A stretch of DNA of 64,000 nt from Pedobacter paludis (GCF_003173575.1 NZ_QGNY01000003.1:609956-673955); one strand, 5' to 3'; counted from the first letter of the stretch, positions 34,328 to 43,944 are shown. Notes: generated by a model from the sequence alone, not told the origin. Numbers and translations: made by a program.

Positions 34328-36619
34328 ATGTTAGCTCACCATAAAATAATTGCAACCGAATTGAAGGTTGCAGAAAAACAAGTTACAGCCACCATAAACT
34401 TATTAGACGAGGGGGCAACTGTACCATTTATTTCGCGGTACCGTAAAGAATTAACGGGAAGTTTGGATGAAGTTCAGGTTGCTGCAATCCGCGATCGGGT
34501 TTTGCAATTACGCGATTTAGACAAACGCCGCGAAGCGATTTTAAAATCGATGAACGAACTCGGCAAGCTAACACCCGAGCTTGAAAAACAAATTAACGAA
34601 GCCGAAACCATTTCGCTTTTAGAAGATATTTATTTACCCTATAAACCTAAACGCAAAACCCGTGCTTCGGTTGCAAAAGAAAAGGGTTTAGAGCCTTTGG
34701 CGTTGCAGATTTTCGATCAGAAAAATTTCGATTTGGAAGCAGAAGCTGACAAATTTATTGATACCGAAAAAGGAGTTAGTACTTTAGAGGAAGCGCTGGC
34801 AGGAGCTAGAGACATTATTGCCGAAATGATTTCGGAAAATGCTGAGGCACGCACCAAAATGCGTACTTACTTTCAGGAAAAGGCCGTTTTTAAAGCGGAA
34901 GTAATTAAAGGAAAGGAAGAAGAGGGCATAAAATATAAGGATTATTTTGAATGGAATGAACCCGTTAAAACTGCCGCGTCTCATCGTGTTTTAGCCATGC
35001 GACGTGGAGAAAAAGAACTGATTTTAAGATTGGATGCCTTGCCACCCGCCGAGGATGCGTTGGCTATTCTTGAGAATCAATTTGTGTTAGGCAATAATGC
35101 GGCCTCTAAACAAGTTCAGCAAGCTTTGGAAGATGGTTATAAACGTTTGCTAGAACCTGCAATGGAAACCGAACTTCGCGTATCGACAAAACAAAAAGCC
35201 GATGAAGAGGCCATTCGTGTTTTCGCAGAAAATGCCCGCCAGCTGTTGTTGGCAGCCCCAATGGGACAGAAAAATGTTTTGGCCATCGACCCTGGTTTCC
35301 GCACAGGATGTAAAGTTGTTTGTTTAGATAAACAAGGTCAGTTGTTAGAAAACACAGCAATTTACCCCCATACTGGACAGGGAAATGTAAAAAATGCTGA
35401 GTTTACCATTCAGCAACTTTGCGAAAAATATGATATTGAAGCCATTGCGATTGGCAACGGAACCGCAGGTAGAGAAACAGAAGCTTTTGTTCGAAGTTTA
35501 AATTTGCCACATGTTACAATTGTAATGGTAAATGAAAGTGGTGCTTCAATTTATTCAGCTTCGGAAGTAGCAAGAGAAGAATTCCCAACACAGGATATTA
35601 CCGTTCGCGGTGCGGTTTCTATTGGTCGCAGATTGATGGACCCGTTGGCAGAATTGGTAAAAATCGATCCAAAATCCATCGGGGTTGGGCAATACCAGCA
35701 TGATGTTGATCAAAATAAATTACAGGCCAGTTTAGATGATACCGTAATTAGCGCCGTAAATGCTGTTGGCGTTGAATTAAACACGGCTTCAAAACAAATT
35801 TTAGCCTATGTTTCTGGCTTGGGACCAACTTTAGCTCAAAACATTGTCGATTACAGAAACACAAATGGTGCTTTTAAAAACCGTGAAAGCTTGAAAAAAG
35901 TACCTCGCTTAGGCGATAAAGCTTATGAACAGGCTGCAGGTTTCTTGCGCATCCGCAATGCCGAAAATGTTTTGGATACAAGTGGTGTACACCCAGAACG
36001 TTATGCTTTAGTTGATAAAATGGCAAAAGATTTAGGTACGACGGTTTCGGCTTTAATGAAAGATCCTCAACTACAGAAACAGATCAAGCCTCTACAATAT
36101 GTTACGGATGATATCGGATTGCCTACTTTAAATGATATTTTAAAAGAATTGGCAAAACCTGGCCGCGACCCGCGTGAGCAGTTTGAGGCTTTTAGTTTTA
36201 CAGACGGTGTAAATGAAATTGCCGATCTAAGAATTGGCATGAAGTTGCCTGGAATTGTGACCAACATCACCAATTTTGGTGCCTTTGTAGATATTGGTGT
36301 GCATCAAGATGGTTTGGTTCATACCAGTCAATTGGCTAGCCGTTTTGTAGCAAACCCGAATGATATAGTAAAGGTTCATCAAAAGGTAGAGGTTACGGTT
36401 ATGGAAGTTGATGTTGCCCGTAAGAGAATTTCACTGTCGATGAAGACTGAAGTTGGTTCAAAGAACAAAGAACAGGGAGCAAGGATTAAAGAACAGAATA
36501 CAAAGAATGTCCAATCTCGTTCTCAGCCTAAAGCTCAATCGCGTCCTCAAGCTCAACCCAAAGATGCTGACGGCGATTTGCAGGAGAAATTGGCAAAATT
36601 GAAAGGCATGTTTAAGTAA
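34328..36619 (+). CDS. tex: Tex-family RNA-binding transcription accessory protein
   Basis: About 763 residues from the ATG at 34328; a TTG at 34322 is equivalent. Tex domains are in order: N-terminal helical region (VPFISRYRKELTGSLDE near 31), YqgF/RNase H-like (LAIDPGFRTGCKVVCLD near 319), a helix-hairpin-helix (YVSGLGPTLAQNIVDYRN near 497), and an S1 RNA-binding domain (GIVTNITNFGAFVDIGVHQ near 642). The C-terminal tail is Gln/Pro/Lys-rich and disordered. Tex binds single-stranded nucleic acids and affects transcription. It is a single gene. Confidence 0.95.
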   Translation: MLAHHKIIATELKVAEKQVTATINLLDEGATVPFISRYRKELTGSLDEVQVAAIRDRVLQLRDLDKRREAILKSMNELGKLTPELEKQINEAETISLLEDIYLPYKPKRKTRASVAKEKGLEPLALQIFDQKNFDLEAEADKFIDTEKGVSTLEEALAGARDIIAEMISENAEARTKMRTYFQEKAVFKAEVIKGKEEEGIKYKDYFEWNEPVKTAASHRVLAMRRGEKELILRLDALPPAEDALAILENQFVLGNNAASKQVQQALEDGYKRLLEPAMETELRVSTKQKADEEAIRVFAENARQLLLAAPMGQKNVLAIDPGFRTGCKVVCLDKQGQLLENTAIYPHTGQGNVKNAEFTIQQLCEKYDIEAIAIGNGTAGRETEAFVRSLNLPHVTIVMVNESGASIYSASEVAREEFPTQDITVRGAVSIGRRLMDPLAELVKIDPKSIGVGQYQHDVDQNKLQASLDDTVISAVNAVGVELNTASKQILAYVSGLGPTLAQNIVDYRNTNGAFKNRESLKKVPRLGDKAYEQAAGFLRIRNAENVLDTSGVHPERYALVDKMAKDLGTTVSALMKDPQLQKQIKPLQYVTDDIGLPTLNDILKELAKPGRDPREQFEAFSFTDGVNEIADLRIGMKLPGIVTNITNFGAFVDIGVHQDGLVHTSQLASRFVANPNDIVKVHQKVEVTVMEVDVARKRISLSMKTEVGSKNKEQGARIKEQNTKNVQSRSQPKAQSRPQAQPKDADGDLQEKLAKLKGMFK

Positions 36620-36972
36620 AGTTACTCGTCAATTCGACCGAAGTGGAGAAATCTTTGTACTTACAATAAGCCAAATTCAAAAATTTCTCCACTCTTATAA
36701 TTTGCATCTAGCTAGGCCCTAGCAATATTTCTCCGTTCTACTTAAATAGGCCTAACAAATTTTTGGGGCTAAGTTGTCTAAGCCAAAGCACTAACTTTAA
36801 TACAAAAATTTTAAGCCGACAGTTTTGTTTCTTTTGCTGTCAAAAGAAAAGAGCCCGTCTGGCTAAGACAAATACAATACCCCGCCCTGCGAACACCCCT
36901 CTAATAGAGGGCATTCTAATTAGAAAACCCTAAACGTCGTTTTGTATTGTTTTTGCATTTAATATAATTTAA
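36620..36972. other. Intergenic region with repeats
   Basis: AGTGGAGAAAT (36642-36652) and ATTTCTCCACT (36683-36693) are perfect inverted arms about 20 bases after tex, a possible terminator or repeat. At 36879-36915 lies a degenerate single copy of the CCCGCC/CACCCCTC palindrome family found near 22-23 kb. The rest is non-coding. Confidence 0.6.
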
Positions 36973-38052
36973 TCATATCCCATCAAACTTATCCTTAAAT
37001 TCCAATCTTTTTTTCGGTAAACTTTCAGGATAATTGGTTTGAATGAAGGTGATCATCGCTTCGCGAACCATGCACCGTAAATCGAACGCTCTAGAGGAAC
37101 TAGAAGCACTCATTAAAAAACGAATCTCAATTGAGCCATCTTTATTGGTATCGGTAACCTGAACCACATTTACTCTTTTATCCCAAAGGGGGTTGATGGT
37201 TAAAAGTTTAGTTAATTCTTGACGTAGAGGCTCAATAGGGATGGAATAATCCATATACAGAAATACAGTTCCCAACAAATCAGCCGAAACACGAGTCCAG
37301 TTTTGAAAAGGTTTTTCAATAAAATATGTAATGGGCAAAATTAACCGACGCTGATCCCATATACTAACAACCACATAAGTGAGCGTAATTTCTTCAACTC
37401 TTCCCCACTCACCTTCTACCACTAAAACATCATCTATCCGAATGGGTTGCGTAAAGGCAATTTGGAAACCAGCCAATAAATTTCCAAGTGATTTTTGAGC
37501 GGCGAAGCCAATGATGATTCCTCCAATTCCTACACCTGTTAATAATCCCGCTCCTATTTTGCGCATGCTTTCGAAGCTTAACAATATAATTGCAGCTGTT
37601 ATTAAGATAATTAGCGAAACAATAAATTTTCTAACAAACTGAAGCTGAGTTCTAATTTTCCGCTCCTTTAAATTGTTTTCTTTGTTTAAATCATATTTAA
37701 GGAAAAAATAATCTTCGAGTACATCGATAATGCGAACTAGTATTAACGCAAATACGATGGTTAAGGCTACTTCTAATACTTTCGTTATGGGCAATCGGTA
37801 AACAGCATCCATTTCCATTAACGATAAAGAAAAATTTAGAAACAGAATCGGAATGAACACGCCAACAGGATGCCTCAAATGCTTTATGGTAGATTTGATT
37901 ACAACAGAATCCCACCAGCGTGATAGCAGTAAAAAGATTTTATGTATGATAAATTTGACCAACATTCCAAGTAATACAGCCACAATTCCAACAATTAAAT
38001 TTTTAAAAAATAAAGGAATTGGATAACCGAAAAAATGGTTTAAATACTGCAT
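36973..38052 (-). CDS. Mechanosensitive ion channel, MscS family
   Basis: About 359 residues from the ATG at 38052; the frame reaches 38196, but those 48 residues look non-conserved. The inner-membrane helices include FKNLIVGIVAVLLGMLVKFII and a long second pair near 95-130. The conserved pore-lining helix reads AGLLTGVGIGGIIIGFAAQKSLGNLLAG, followed by the beta domain (IRIDDVLVVEGEWGRVEEITLTYV). MscS channels release solutes on hypo-osmotic shock. It is divergent from pnuC. Confidence 0.88.
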   Translation of the reverse strand: MQYLNHFFGYPIPLFFKNLIVGIVAVLLGMLVKFIIHKIFLLLSRWWDSVVIKSTIKHLRHPVGVFIPILFLNFSLSLMEMDAVYRLPITKVLEVALTIVFALILVRIIDVLEDYFFLKYDLNKENNLKERKIRTQLQFVRKFIVSLIILITAAIILLSFESMRKIGAGLLTGVGIGGIIIGFAAQKSLGNLLAGFQIAFTQPIRIDDVLVVEGEWGRVEEITLTYVVVSIWDQRRLILPITYFIEKPFQNWTRVSADLLGTVFLYMDYSIPIEPLRQELTKLLTINPLWDKRVNVVQVTDTNKDGSIEIRFLMSASSSSRAFDLRCMVREAMITFIQTNYPESLPKKRLEFKDKFDGI

Positions 38053-38207
38053 AAGAAATCTGTTGGTTAATAAAACGGGCGAAATACCCTGGTAATAAAA
38101 TAAATAACAATAAAATTTTGTTTTTTGTTTGTTTAGATAATTTACGGCAATAATAAATTCAATACATTCGGATATTAAACAATCAAGTAAAATCATAAAT
38201 CAGTAGA

Positions 38208-38870
38208 ATGGATTTCTTTAACAGCCACAGTATTTTTTTCACGGTGCTTGATTATAAAATGAGTTACCTGGAATTCTTTGCTGTAATTACCGGCATAATT
38301 TCAGTTATACTTTCGGCTAAGGCCAATATTTGGAGCTGGCCAGTTGGGATTGTAAATGTATTCTTATCAGCTTTTTTCTACTATCAGATTCAGCTCTATC
38401 CCGATATGTTCTTAATGGTTTTCTTCTTCGTTACCAATATTATGGGCTGGTATAGATGGGCAAATCCTAAGCCAGAGGAAGAAGATAAAAAGAAGGAATT
38501 AAAAATCAGTTTTATGCCAATTAAACAATTTTTGATTTTATTGGGTGTAGGGATATTAGGAACTCTTTTTATCGGAACATTGGCCAGCAAACTCCACAGC
38601 TGGCTACCGTTATTGTTTAACTTACCCAGTGCTTACCCTTTCGTAGATTCTTTTATTCTGGTTATGAGCGTAATTACTACTTTTCTAATGATCCAAAAAA
38701 GAATAGAGTGCTGGATTATCTGGCTTATTATTGATATCGTTGCAACTTATCTTTACTTTTTAAAAGGCGCCAACTTTTTCGGAATAGAATATTTTATCTT
38801 TACCATAATTGCAGGCTTTGCTTTATGGCATTGGATAAAGGAATATAAAGGCTATTTAAAAGTTGCATAA
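38208..38870 (+). CDS. pnuC: PnuC-family nicotinamide riboside transporter
   Basis: 220 residues with about seven membrane helices. PnuC landmarks: WSWPVGIVNVFLSAFFYYQ near 44, YPDMFLMVFFFVTNIMGWYRW near 65, and CWIIWLIIDIVATYLYF near 163. It imports vitamin B3 riboside, or thiamine in PnuT members. No thiamine riboswitch is seen upstream, so nicotinamide riboside is the better guess. The ATG at 38208 lies 155 bases from the divergent MscS start. Confidence 0.88.
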   Translation: MDFFNSHSIFFTVLDYKMSYLEFFAVITGIISVILSAKANIWSWPVGIVNVFLSAFFYYQIQLYPDMFLMVFFFVTNIMGWYRWANPKPEEEDKKKELKISFMPIKQFLILLGVGILGTLFIGTLASKLHSWLPLLFNLPSAYPFVDSFILVMSVITTFLMIQKRIECWIIWLIIDIVATYLYFLKGANFFGIEYFIFTIIAGFALWHWIKEYKGYLKVA

Positions 38871-38900
38871 GGATCATAGCAGTACCTATCCAAGTTTTTT

Positions 38901-38990
38901 AAACGGGATTGTAGCGGTATCCTTTTGTATAGCAGAAACTTCGCTTCAGCATGACAGAAGTTATTCAAAAGATTTAGCGCAAAGCCCGAC
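38901..38990. repeat. Composite dispersed repeat, copy 2
   Basis: It shares AAACGGGATTGNAGCGGTAT, CAGCATGACAGAAGT and GATTTAGCGCAAAGCCCGAC with copy 1 at 34000-34150, but lacks the left arm of the 26-base inverted repeat. Confidence 0.8.
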
Positions 38991-39142
38991 CGAACCTAGC
39001 CGAAGAACCACTGATTTTGCTTTCCAAAATACTTTAAGAACACCCCGCCTTATAGGCACCCCTCTAAAAGGGAAATTGCCCTTCACGATGCCATGACTTT
39101 CAACCTTTAACTTATAACCTTCAACTTTTTTCGCATCAACTA

Positions 39143-39173
39143 TTTGATAATAAAACTTTTCTATCTATCTTTG
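39143..39173 (+). promoter_or_regulatory. Promoter of the rplM operon
   Basis: TTTG at 39143-39146 and TATCTTTG at 39166-39173, spaced by exactly 19 bases, a perfect Bacteroidota sigma-70 promoter. The start codon follows 54 bases downstream, leaving a leader. Confidence 0.85.
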
Positions 39174-39227
39174 CAGTCCCAAATTTAATGGGAATAAATA
39201 ATTGTTTAATAAATTAAATACAAGCAA

Positions 39228-39671
39228 GTGAATACGTTAAGTTACAAAACTGTCTCTGCCAATGCGAAAACTGTTAACAAACAGTGGATTGTTGTTGATG
39301 CACAAGGCGAGATTTTGGGGCGCTTGTCATCGAAGATCGCTATGATCATCCGTGGTAAAAACAAGCCTGAGTACACCCCACACGTAGATTGCGGAGATAA
39401 CGTTATTGTTATCAATGCAGACAAGGTTAAATTGACAGGAAACAAATTCAGCGAAAAGCAATATGTTTCTTATACTGGTTATCCAGGTGGTCAACGTTTT
39501 ATTTCTCCTAAGGAGTTAATGGCGAAACACCCTCAACGTGTAATCGAGAAAGCGGTACGTGGTATGTTACCGAAAACTAAATTGGGTAAAAAACTTTACA
39601 CCAATCTTTTTGTGTATGCTGGTGAAACTCACCCTCATGCAGCTCAATCTCCAAAAACCATTAAACTTTAA
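39228..39671 (+). CDS. rplM: 50S ribosomal protein L13
   Basis: 147 residues, starting with GTG at 39228 (VNTLSYKTVSANAKTVNKQW); no ATG lies nearby in frame. L13 signatures: VVDAQGEILGRLSSKIAMIIRGK near 22, TPHVDCGD near 49, and MLPKTKLGKKLYTNLFVYAG near 107. It is part of the large subunit. It is the first gene of rplM-rpsI-rpsB-tsf; rpsI follows after 3 bases. Confidence 0.98.
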   Translation: MNTLSYKTVSANAKTVNKQWIVVDAQGEILGRLSSKIAMIIRGKNKPEYTPHVDCGDNVIVINADKVKLTGNKFSEKQYVSYTGYPGGQRFISPKELMAKHPQRVIEKAVRGMLPKTKLGKKLYTNLFVYAGETHPHAAQSPKTIKL

Positions 39672-39674
39672 GAA

Positions 39675-40061
39675 ATGTCAGTTACTAACACTTCAGGAAG
39701 AAGAAAAACAGCTGTTGCACGTATCTACTTAAAAGATGGTGCTGGAGCAATTACCGTTAACGGTAAAGATCACAAAGTTTATTTCCCAACATTACCTTTG
39801 CAATATATCGTAAACCAAAGTTTAGAGGTTTCTGAGCTTACAGGTCGTTATGATATTACTGTAAATGTTCAAGGTGGTGGAGTAAAAGGACAAGCAGAAG
39901 CTGTTCGTTTAGCTATTGCTAAAGCGATTGTTGAACTAGATGCGGAGAAAAAACCTGCATTACGTGCTAAAGGCCTAATGACGCGTGATATGCGTATGGT
40001 TGAGCGTAAGAAACCAGGACGTGCTAAAGCTCGTAAGAAATTCCAATTCAGTAAACGTTAA
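39675..40061 (+). CDS. rpsI: 30S ribosomal protein S9
   Basis: 128 residues. NTSGRRKTAVARIYLKDG at the start and the basic C-terminus KKPGRAKARKKFQFSKR are diagnostic; S9's tail reaches the P-site tRNA. It lies 3 bases after rplM and 18 before rpsB, in one operon. Confidence 0.98.
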   Translation: MSVTNTSGRRKTAVARIYLKDGAGAITVNGKDHKVYFPTLPLQYIVNQSLEVSELTGRYDITVNVQGGGVKGQAEAVRLAIAKAIVELDAEKKPALRAKGLMTRDMRMVERKKPGRAKARKKFQFSKR

Positions 40062-40065
40062 TCAC

Positions 40066-40071
40066 AGGAGG
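40066..40071 (+). promoter_or_regulatory. Strong Shine-Dalgarno of rpsB
   Basis: AGGAGG 8 bases before the ATG at 40080. Perfect Shine-Dalgarno sites are uncommon in this phylum, so it stands out against its neighbours. Confidence 0.8.
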
Positions 40072-40079
40072 CAAAGACA

Positions 40080-40940
40080 ATGGCAAGAACAACTTATCAA
40101 GACTTATTGGATGCAGGTGTACACTTTGGTCACCTTACCCGTAAATGGAATCCAAAAATGGCTCCTTACATTTTCATGGAGCGTAATGGAATTCACATTA
40201 TAGATTTAAATAAAACTTTAACCAAAACTGAAGAAGCTGCGGCTGCGATTAAACAAATCGTAAAATCAGGACGTAAAGTATTATTTGTTTCAACAAAAAA
40301 ACAAGCAAAAGGAATCGTAGCTGAGCAAGCTAAAAAAGTAAACATGCCTTTCGTAACCGAACGTTGGTTAGGTGGTATGTTAACTAACTTTGCTACAGTT
40401 CGTAAGTCAATCAAAAAGATGTCTAACATCGATAAAATGACTAAAGACGGTACTTATGCTATCTTATCTAAAAAAGAGCGTTTGATGATTCAGCGTGAGC
40501 GTATTAAATTAGAATCACTTTTAGGTGGTATTGCTGATTTAAACCGTTTGCCTGCAGCTTTATTCTTAATTGATGTTAAGAAAGAGCACATTGCAGTAAC
40601 TGAAGCGTTAAAATTAAACATCCCAACTTTTGCGATGGTTGATACAAACTCTGATCCTTCTAACATCGATTTCCCTATCCCAGCGAATGATGATGCTACA
40701 AAATCAATCTCTTTAATTACTGATGTAATTATCAAAGCTATTGAAGAAGGTTTAGATGAGCGTAAACGCGAAAAAGATGATGAGGCTGAAAAAGAAGCAG
40801 TAGCAGCGAAAGTTGCAGCTGATGCTCCTGAAGTTAAAGAACCTAGAGCAGCTGGTGAAAAAAGACCAACTACTAAAAAGGTAACGGCTGAAGCAGAAGT
40901 TGAAGCACCTTCATCAGAGGAAACTAAAACAGAAGAATAG
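40080..40940 (+). CDS. rpsB: 30S ribosomal protein S2
   Basis: 286 residues. S2 signatures: TYQDLLDAGVHFGHLTRKWNP near 4, FVTERWLGGMLTNFATVRKSI near 92, and MVDTNSDPSNIDFPIPANDDA near 190. The C-terminal 60 residues are acidic and Ala/Glu/Lys-rich, longer than E. coli S2 (241). The start is fixed by the AGGAGG. The usual rpsB-tsf order follows, after a gap containing an imperfect inverted repeat. Confidence 0.98.
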   Translation: MARTTYQDLLDAGVHFGHLTRKWNPKMAPYIFMERNGIHIIDLNKTLTKTEEAAAAIKQIVKSGRKVLFVSTKKQAKGIVAEQAKKVNMPFVTERWLGGMLTNFATVRKSIKKMSNIDKMTKDGTYAILSKKERLMIQRERIKLESLLGGIADLNRLPAALFLIDVKKEHIAVTEALKLNIPTFAMVDTNSDPSNIDFPIPANDDATKSISLITDVIIKAIEEGLDERKREKDDEAEKEAVAAKVAADAPEVKEPRAAGEKRPTTKKVTAEAEVEAPSSEETKTEE

Positions 40941-40952
40941 TTAATATTTTTT

Positions 40953-41032
40953 AATTGCAGGTTACTGGTTTCAGGTTTTAAGTTGGCTTAACATGAGTTT
41001 AACTTTTGGCTTGTAACTTGTAACCTGTAATT
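40953..41032. repeat. Imperfect inverted repeat between rpsB and tsf
   Basis: AATTGCAGGTTAC (40953-40965) and GTAACCTGTAATT (41020-41032) are complementary with one mismatch. Between them lie similar low-complexity words (TTACTGGTTTCAGG, AACTTGTAAC). Such pieces are common in Pedobacter-type genomes and may attenuate transcription or be a transposed repeat. Confidence 0.6.
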
Positions 41033-41070
41033 GTTATAACAAGATTGTAAACTTTAAAAAAGGAAATAAA

Positions 41071-41916
41071 ATGTCTACAGTACAAATTACTGCCGCAGAT
41101 GTAAATAAACTACGTCAACAAACTGGCGCTGGAATGATGGATTGCAAAAAAGCTTTAGTTGAAGCAAATGGCGATTTCGAAGCAGCTGTTGATTTATTGC
41201 GCAAAAAAGGTCAAAAAGTATCTGCCGCTCGCTCTGGTAATGCTACTTCTGAAGGTCTAGTATCAATCAATGTTTCAGCAGACGGTACTAATGGTAAATT
41301 AGTTGCTTTAGCTTGTGAAACTGAGCCAGTTTCTAAAGTTGAAGATTTCCGTAATCTAGCTCAGGCTGTTTTAGCTGCAGCAGTTGCCAATAATCCTGCT
41401 TCTACAGAAGAATTATCAGCAATTACTTTAGAAGATGGACGTACAGTTGCCGAAACCATAACTGAATTAACAGGTAAAATCGGTGAGAAAATCGTTATTC
41501 AAGATTACGCAAATATATCTGGTGAAAAAATCGTTTCTTATATTCACTCTAATGGAAAAATGGGTGTTTTAGTAGTATTTGAAGGCACTAACGGTGTAGA
41601 TATTACTGAAGCTGGTAAAGATGTTGCCATGCAGATTGCTGCAATGAACCCAGTTGCTGTTGATAAAGAAGGTGTTGATCCTGCTACTATTGAGCGTGAA
41701 ATCGAAATTGCTAAAGATGTAATCCGTCAGGAAGGCAAACCAGAAGAAATGGTTGAGAAAATTGCTGCTGGTAAATTGAATAAATTCTACAAAGACAGTA
41801 CTTTATTAAACCAAGAGTTTGTTAAAGACGGTTCTTTAGATGTTCGTAAATTCTTAGACAATACTGTTAAAGGATTAACTGTAACAGCTTTCAAACGTGT
41901 TCAATTAGGTGCATAA
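41071..41916 (+). CDS. tsf: Elongation factor Ts
   Basis: 281 residues. The start reads ITAADVNKLRQQTGAGMMDCKKALVE, the TDVG/GMMDCKKAL signature. VSAARSGNATSEGLVSI, CETEPVSKVEDF near 78, and a C-terminal VDKEGVDPATIEREIEIAKDVI follow. It exchanges GDP for GTP on EF-Tu. AAGGAAATAAA before the ATG is a modest ribosome-binding site. It is followed by a good terminator. Confidence 0.98.
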   Translation: MSTVQITAADVNKLRQQTGAGMMDCKKALVEANGDFEAAVDLLRKKGQKVSAARSGNATSEGLVSINVSADGTNGKLVALACETEPVSKVEDFRNLAQAVLAAAVANNPASTEELSAITLEDGRTVAETITELTGKIGEKIVIQDYANISGEKIVSYIHSNGKMGVLVVFEGTNGVDITEAGKDVAMQIAAMNPVAVDKEGVDPATIEREIEIAKDVIRQEGKPEEMVEKIAAGKLNKFYKDSTLLNQEFVKDGSLDVRKFLDNTVKGLTVTAFKRVQLGA

Positions 41917-41934
41917 GCATTTATAAATCATATC

Positions 41935-41966
41935 AAAAATCCCGATGAGAATCGGGATTTTTTTTT
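41935..41966 (+). terminator. Terminator of tsf
   Basis: ATCCCGAT (41939-41946), loop GAGA, ATCGGGAT (41951-41958), followed by eight or nine T. Confidence 0.9.
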
Positions 41967-42053
41967 GTCCGGTATTTTATATAGTAAATTGAAAAATTAT
42001 ATCCTTTTTTTAAAACTTCGATTGTACTTTAGCCAAATCATAAAAATAAAAAA

Positions 42054-43151
42054 ATGCTAAAAATAGAAAATATCAATTTCTATCAAGATGATATATTAAT
42101 TGAAAATCATGATCTTACCATTGAGGATGGTATAATTACTTCAGCTCAGCCTTCAATAAAATCGAATAAAAAAGCTGAAAGGCTTGTTGTTCCAGGCTTT
42201 ATAGATCTTCAAATTTATGGTGCAGGGGGAAAATTATTTTCAGCTGAACCAACTGTAGAATCATTATCTATAATTGAAGATGATTTATTAAAAAAAGGCA
42301 CTACAGGTTTTTTAGCTTGCATTGCAACGAATACGCCACAAGTTTTTAATGAGTGCATAAAGACCGCCAAAGAACATCGGCCTTATGCAAAAAACTGTTT
42401 AGGTCTCCATCTAGAAGGTCCATTTTTAAATCCTAAACGTTTAGGGGCACACGTTCCAGAGTTTGTCAGAAAAGCTTCTTTAGATGAGATTAAGGCTTTA
42501 TTGGATTTCGGAGATGGTGTAATTAAAATGATGACAATCGCCCCAGAACTTCAAGATGATGATGTGATTCAATATCTTTTAGACCACAATGTTGTTGTTT
42601 CTCTTGGACACAGCAATGCAACGTTTGATGAGGCAATTTCCGCTTACAACAAAGGCATTCAAACAACCACACATCTTTTCAATGCCATGAATCCAATTCA
42701 TCATCGAGAACCAGGTATTCCTACAGCAGTTTTTAATCACAATAAAGCTATGGCCAGTATTATTGTAGATAATCGGCATGTAAGTTTTGACGTGGTAAAA
42801 TTTAGTCAGAAATTATTAAAAGAAAGGATATTTTTAATTACCGATGCCGTTACCGAGTGTTCAACTGGCCCATATCAACACAAACTTGTAGGAGATAAGT
42901 ATGTAATGCCTGACGGCACTTTATCGGGCTCATCATTAACAATGTTAATGGCTGTAAAAAACTGTGTTGAGCATTGCAATATTAGTTTAATTGATGCTTT
43001 GAAAATGGCTACTGAGTACCCTGCAAAATTAATCGGTAAAGATAAAATTTTCGGAAAAGTAGCACTTGGAACGCAGGCCAATTTACTCGTGCTGGATGAT
43101 AAACTCAATATTACCGATACAATATTTAAGGGCGATTTAATATCAAACTAA
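42054..43151 (+). CDS. nagA: N-acetylglucosamine-6-phosphate deacetylase
   Basis: 365 residues of the amidohydrolase fold. VVPGFIDLQIYGAGG near 45 has Gln/Tyr in place of the usual HxH, as in E. coli-type NagA with one metal. HLEGPFLN near 124 (Glu), SLGHSNATFDEA near 183 (His), TTHLFNAMNPIHHREPG near 205 (His), and FLITDAVTECS near 260 (Asp) form the active site. It produces GlcN6P from GlcNAc6P for amino-sugar catabolism and wall recycling, linking to the GH3 enzyme and GlmS in this window. It is a single gene. Confidence 0.95.
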   Translation: MLKIENINFYQDDILIENHDLTIEDGIITSAQPSIKSNKKAERLVVPGFIDLQIYGAGGKLFSAEPTVESLSIIEDDLLKKGTTGFLACIATNTPQVFNECIKTAKEHRPYAKNCLGLHLEGPFLNPKRLGAHVPEFVRKASLDEIKALLDFGDGVIKMMTIAPELQDDDVIQYLLDHNVVVSLGHSNATFDEAISAYNKGIQTTTHLFNAMNPIHHREPGIPTAVFNHNKAMASIIVDNRHVSFDVVKFSQKLLKERIFLITDAVTECSTGPYQHKLVGDKYVMPDGTLSGSSLTMLMAVKNCVEHCNISLIDALKMATEYPAKLIGKDKIFGKVALGTQANLLVLDDKLNITDTIFKGDLISN

Positions 43152-43215
43152 ATATTTACATCAATTGTTAAAATGGATAGCCCGTAAGTAAAAAATTGTT
43201 AATATTTTTGAGGTC

Positions 43216-43920
43216 ATGAAATACAAACGCATCCTATTAAAGCTCAGCGGTGAATCGCTAATGGGCGAAAAACAGTACGGTATTGATAATGAACGTGTTA
43301 GGCAATATGCCTTAGACATAAAAGATGTTCACGATAAAGGGTTAGAAATAGCAATCGTTATTGGCGGTGGAAATATTTTTAGAGGTTTAAGTGCCGAAAA
43401 AAGTGGGATGGACAGAGCGCAGGCCGATTATATGGGCATGTTGGCAACTGTTATAAATTCAATGGCTTTACAAGATGCGTTAGAAAAAGTGGGCATTAAA
43501 ACCCGTTTACTCACTGCGATTAAAATGGAACAGATTTGTGAACCATTTATACGCAGAAGAGCTGTTCGCCATTTAGAAAAAGGAAGAGTAGTTATTTTTG
43601 GTGCTGGCACCGGAAATCCATACTTTACAACAGATTCTGCAGCTGCATTAAGGGCAATTGAAATTAAAGCTGATGCTGTATTAAAAGGAACACGCGTAGA
43701 TGGAATATATACTGCAGATCCTGAAAAAGATCCCTTAGCCACTAAATACGAAGAAATCTCCTTCAAAGAAGTTTACGCTAAAGGCTTAAACGTAATGGAT
43801 ATGACAGCCTTTACACTTTGCGAAGAAAACCAAGTTCCAATTATTGTGTTTGATATGAACAAGCACGGTAATTTTATGAAAATTGCAAACGGCGAACCTA
43901 TCGGAACCTTGGTTAAATAA
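43216..43920 (+). CDS. pyrH: UMP kinase
   Basis: 234 residues. [31 protein letters not shown] near 50, [20 protein letters not shown] near 71, and [17 protein letters not shown] near 133 are PyrH signatures. It phosphorylates UMP to UDP. The start is preceded by TATTTTTG (43203-43210), a -7-like box unusually close to the ATG. frr follows after 41 bases. Confidence 0.97.
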   Translation: MKYKRILLKLSGESLMGEKQYGIDNERVRQYALDIKDVHDKGLEIAIVIGGGNIFRGLSAEKSGMDRAQADYMGMLATVINSMALQDALEKVGIKTRLLTAIKMEQICEPFIRRRAVRHLEKGRVVIFGAGTGNPYFTTDSAAALRAIEIKADAVLKGTRVDGIYTADPEKDPLATKYEEISFKEVYAKGLNVMDMTAFTLCEENQVPIIVFDMNKHGNFMKIANGEPIGTLVK

Positions 43921-43936
43921 CCATAAAAAAATTTAT

Positions 43937-43944
43937 TATTTTTG
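43937..43944 (+). promoter_or_regulatory. -7-like box upstream of frr
   Basis: TATTTTTG fits TAnnTTTG, 17 bases before the frr ATG. No good -33 element is seen, so frr may also be read from pyrH. Confidence 0.45.

Larger units (their letters stand above)
38871..39227. other. Intergenic region with repeats and the rplM promoter
   Basis: It contains copy 2 of the composite repeat (38901-38990), a palindrome-family fragment at 39041-39076 (CACCCCGCCTTATAGGCACC type), and the promoter at 39143-39173. Confidence 0.7.

Noticed and set aside
42180..42240. Loss of the HxH metal site in NagA
   Set aside because: E. coli-type NagA also lacks it (Gln-x-Asn) and works with one metal; the other ligands are present.
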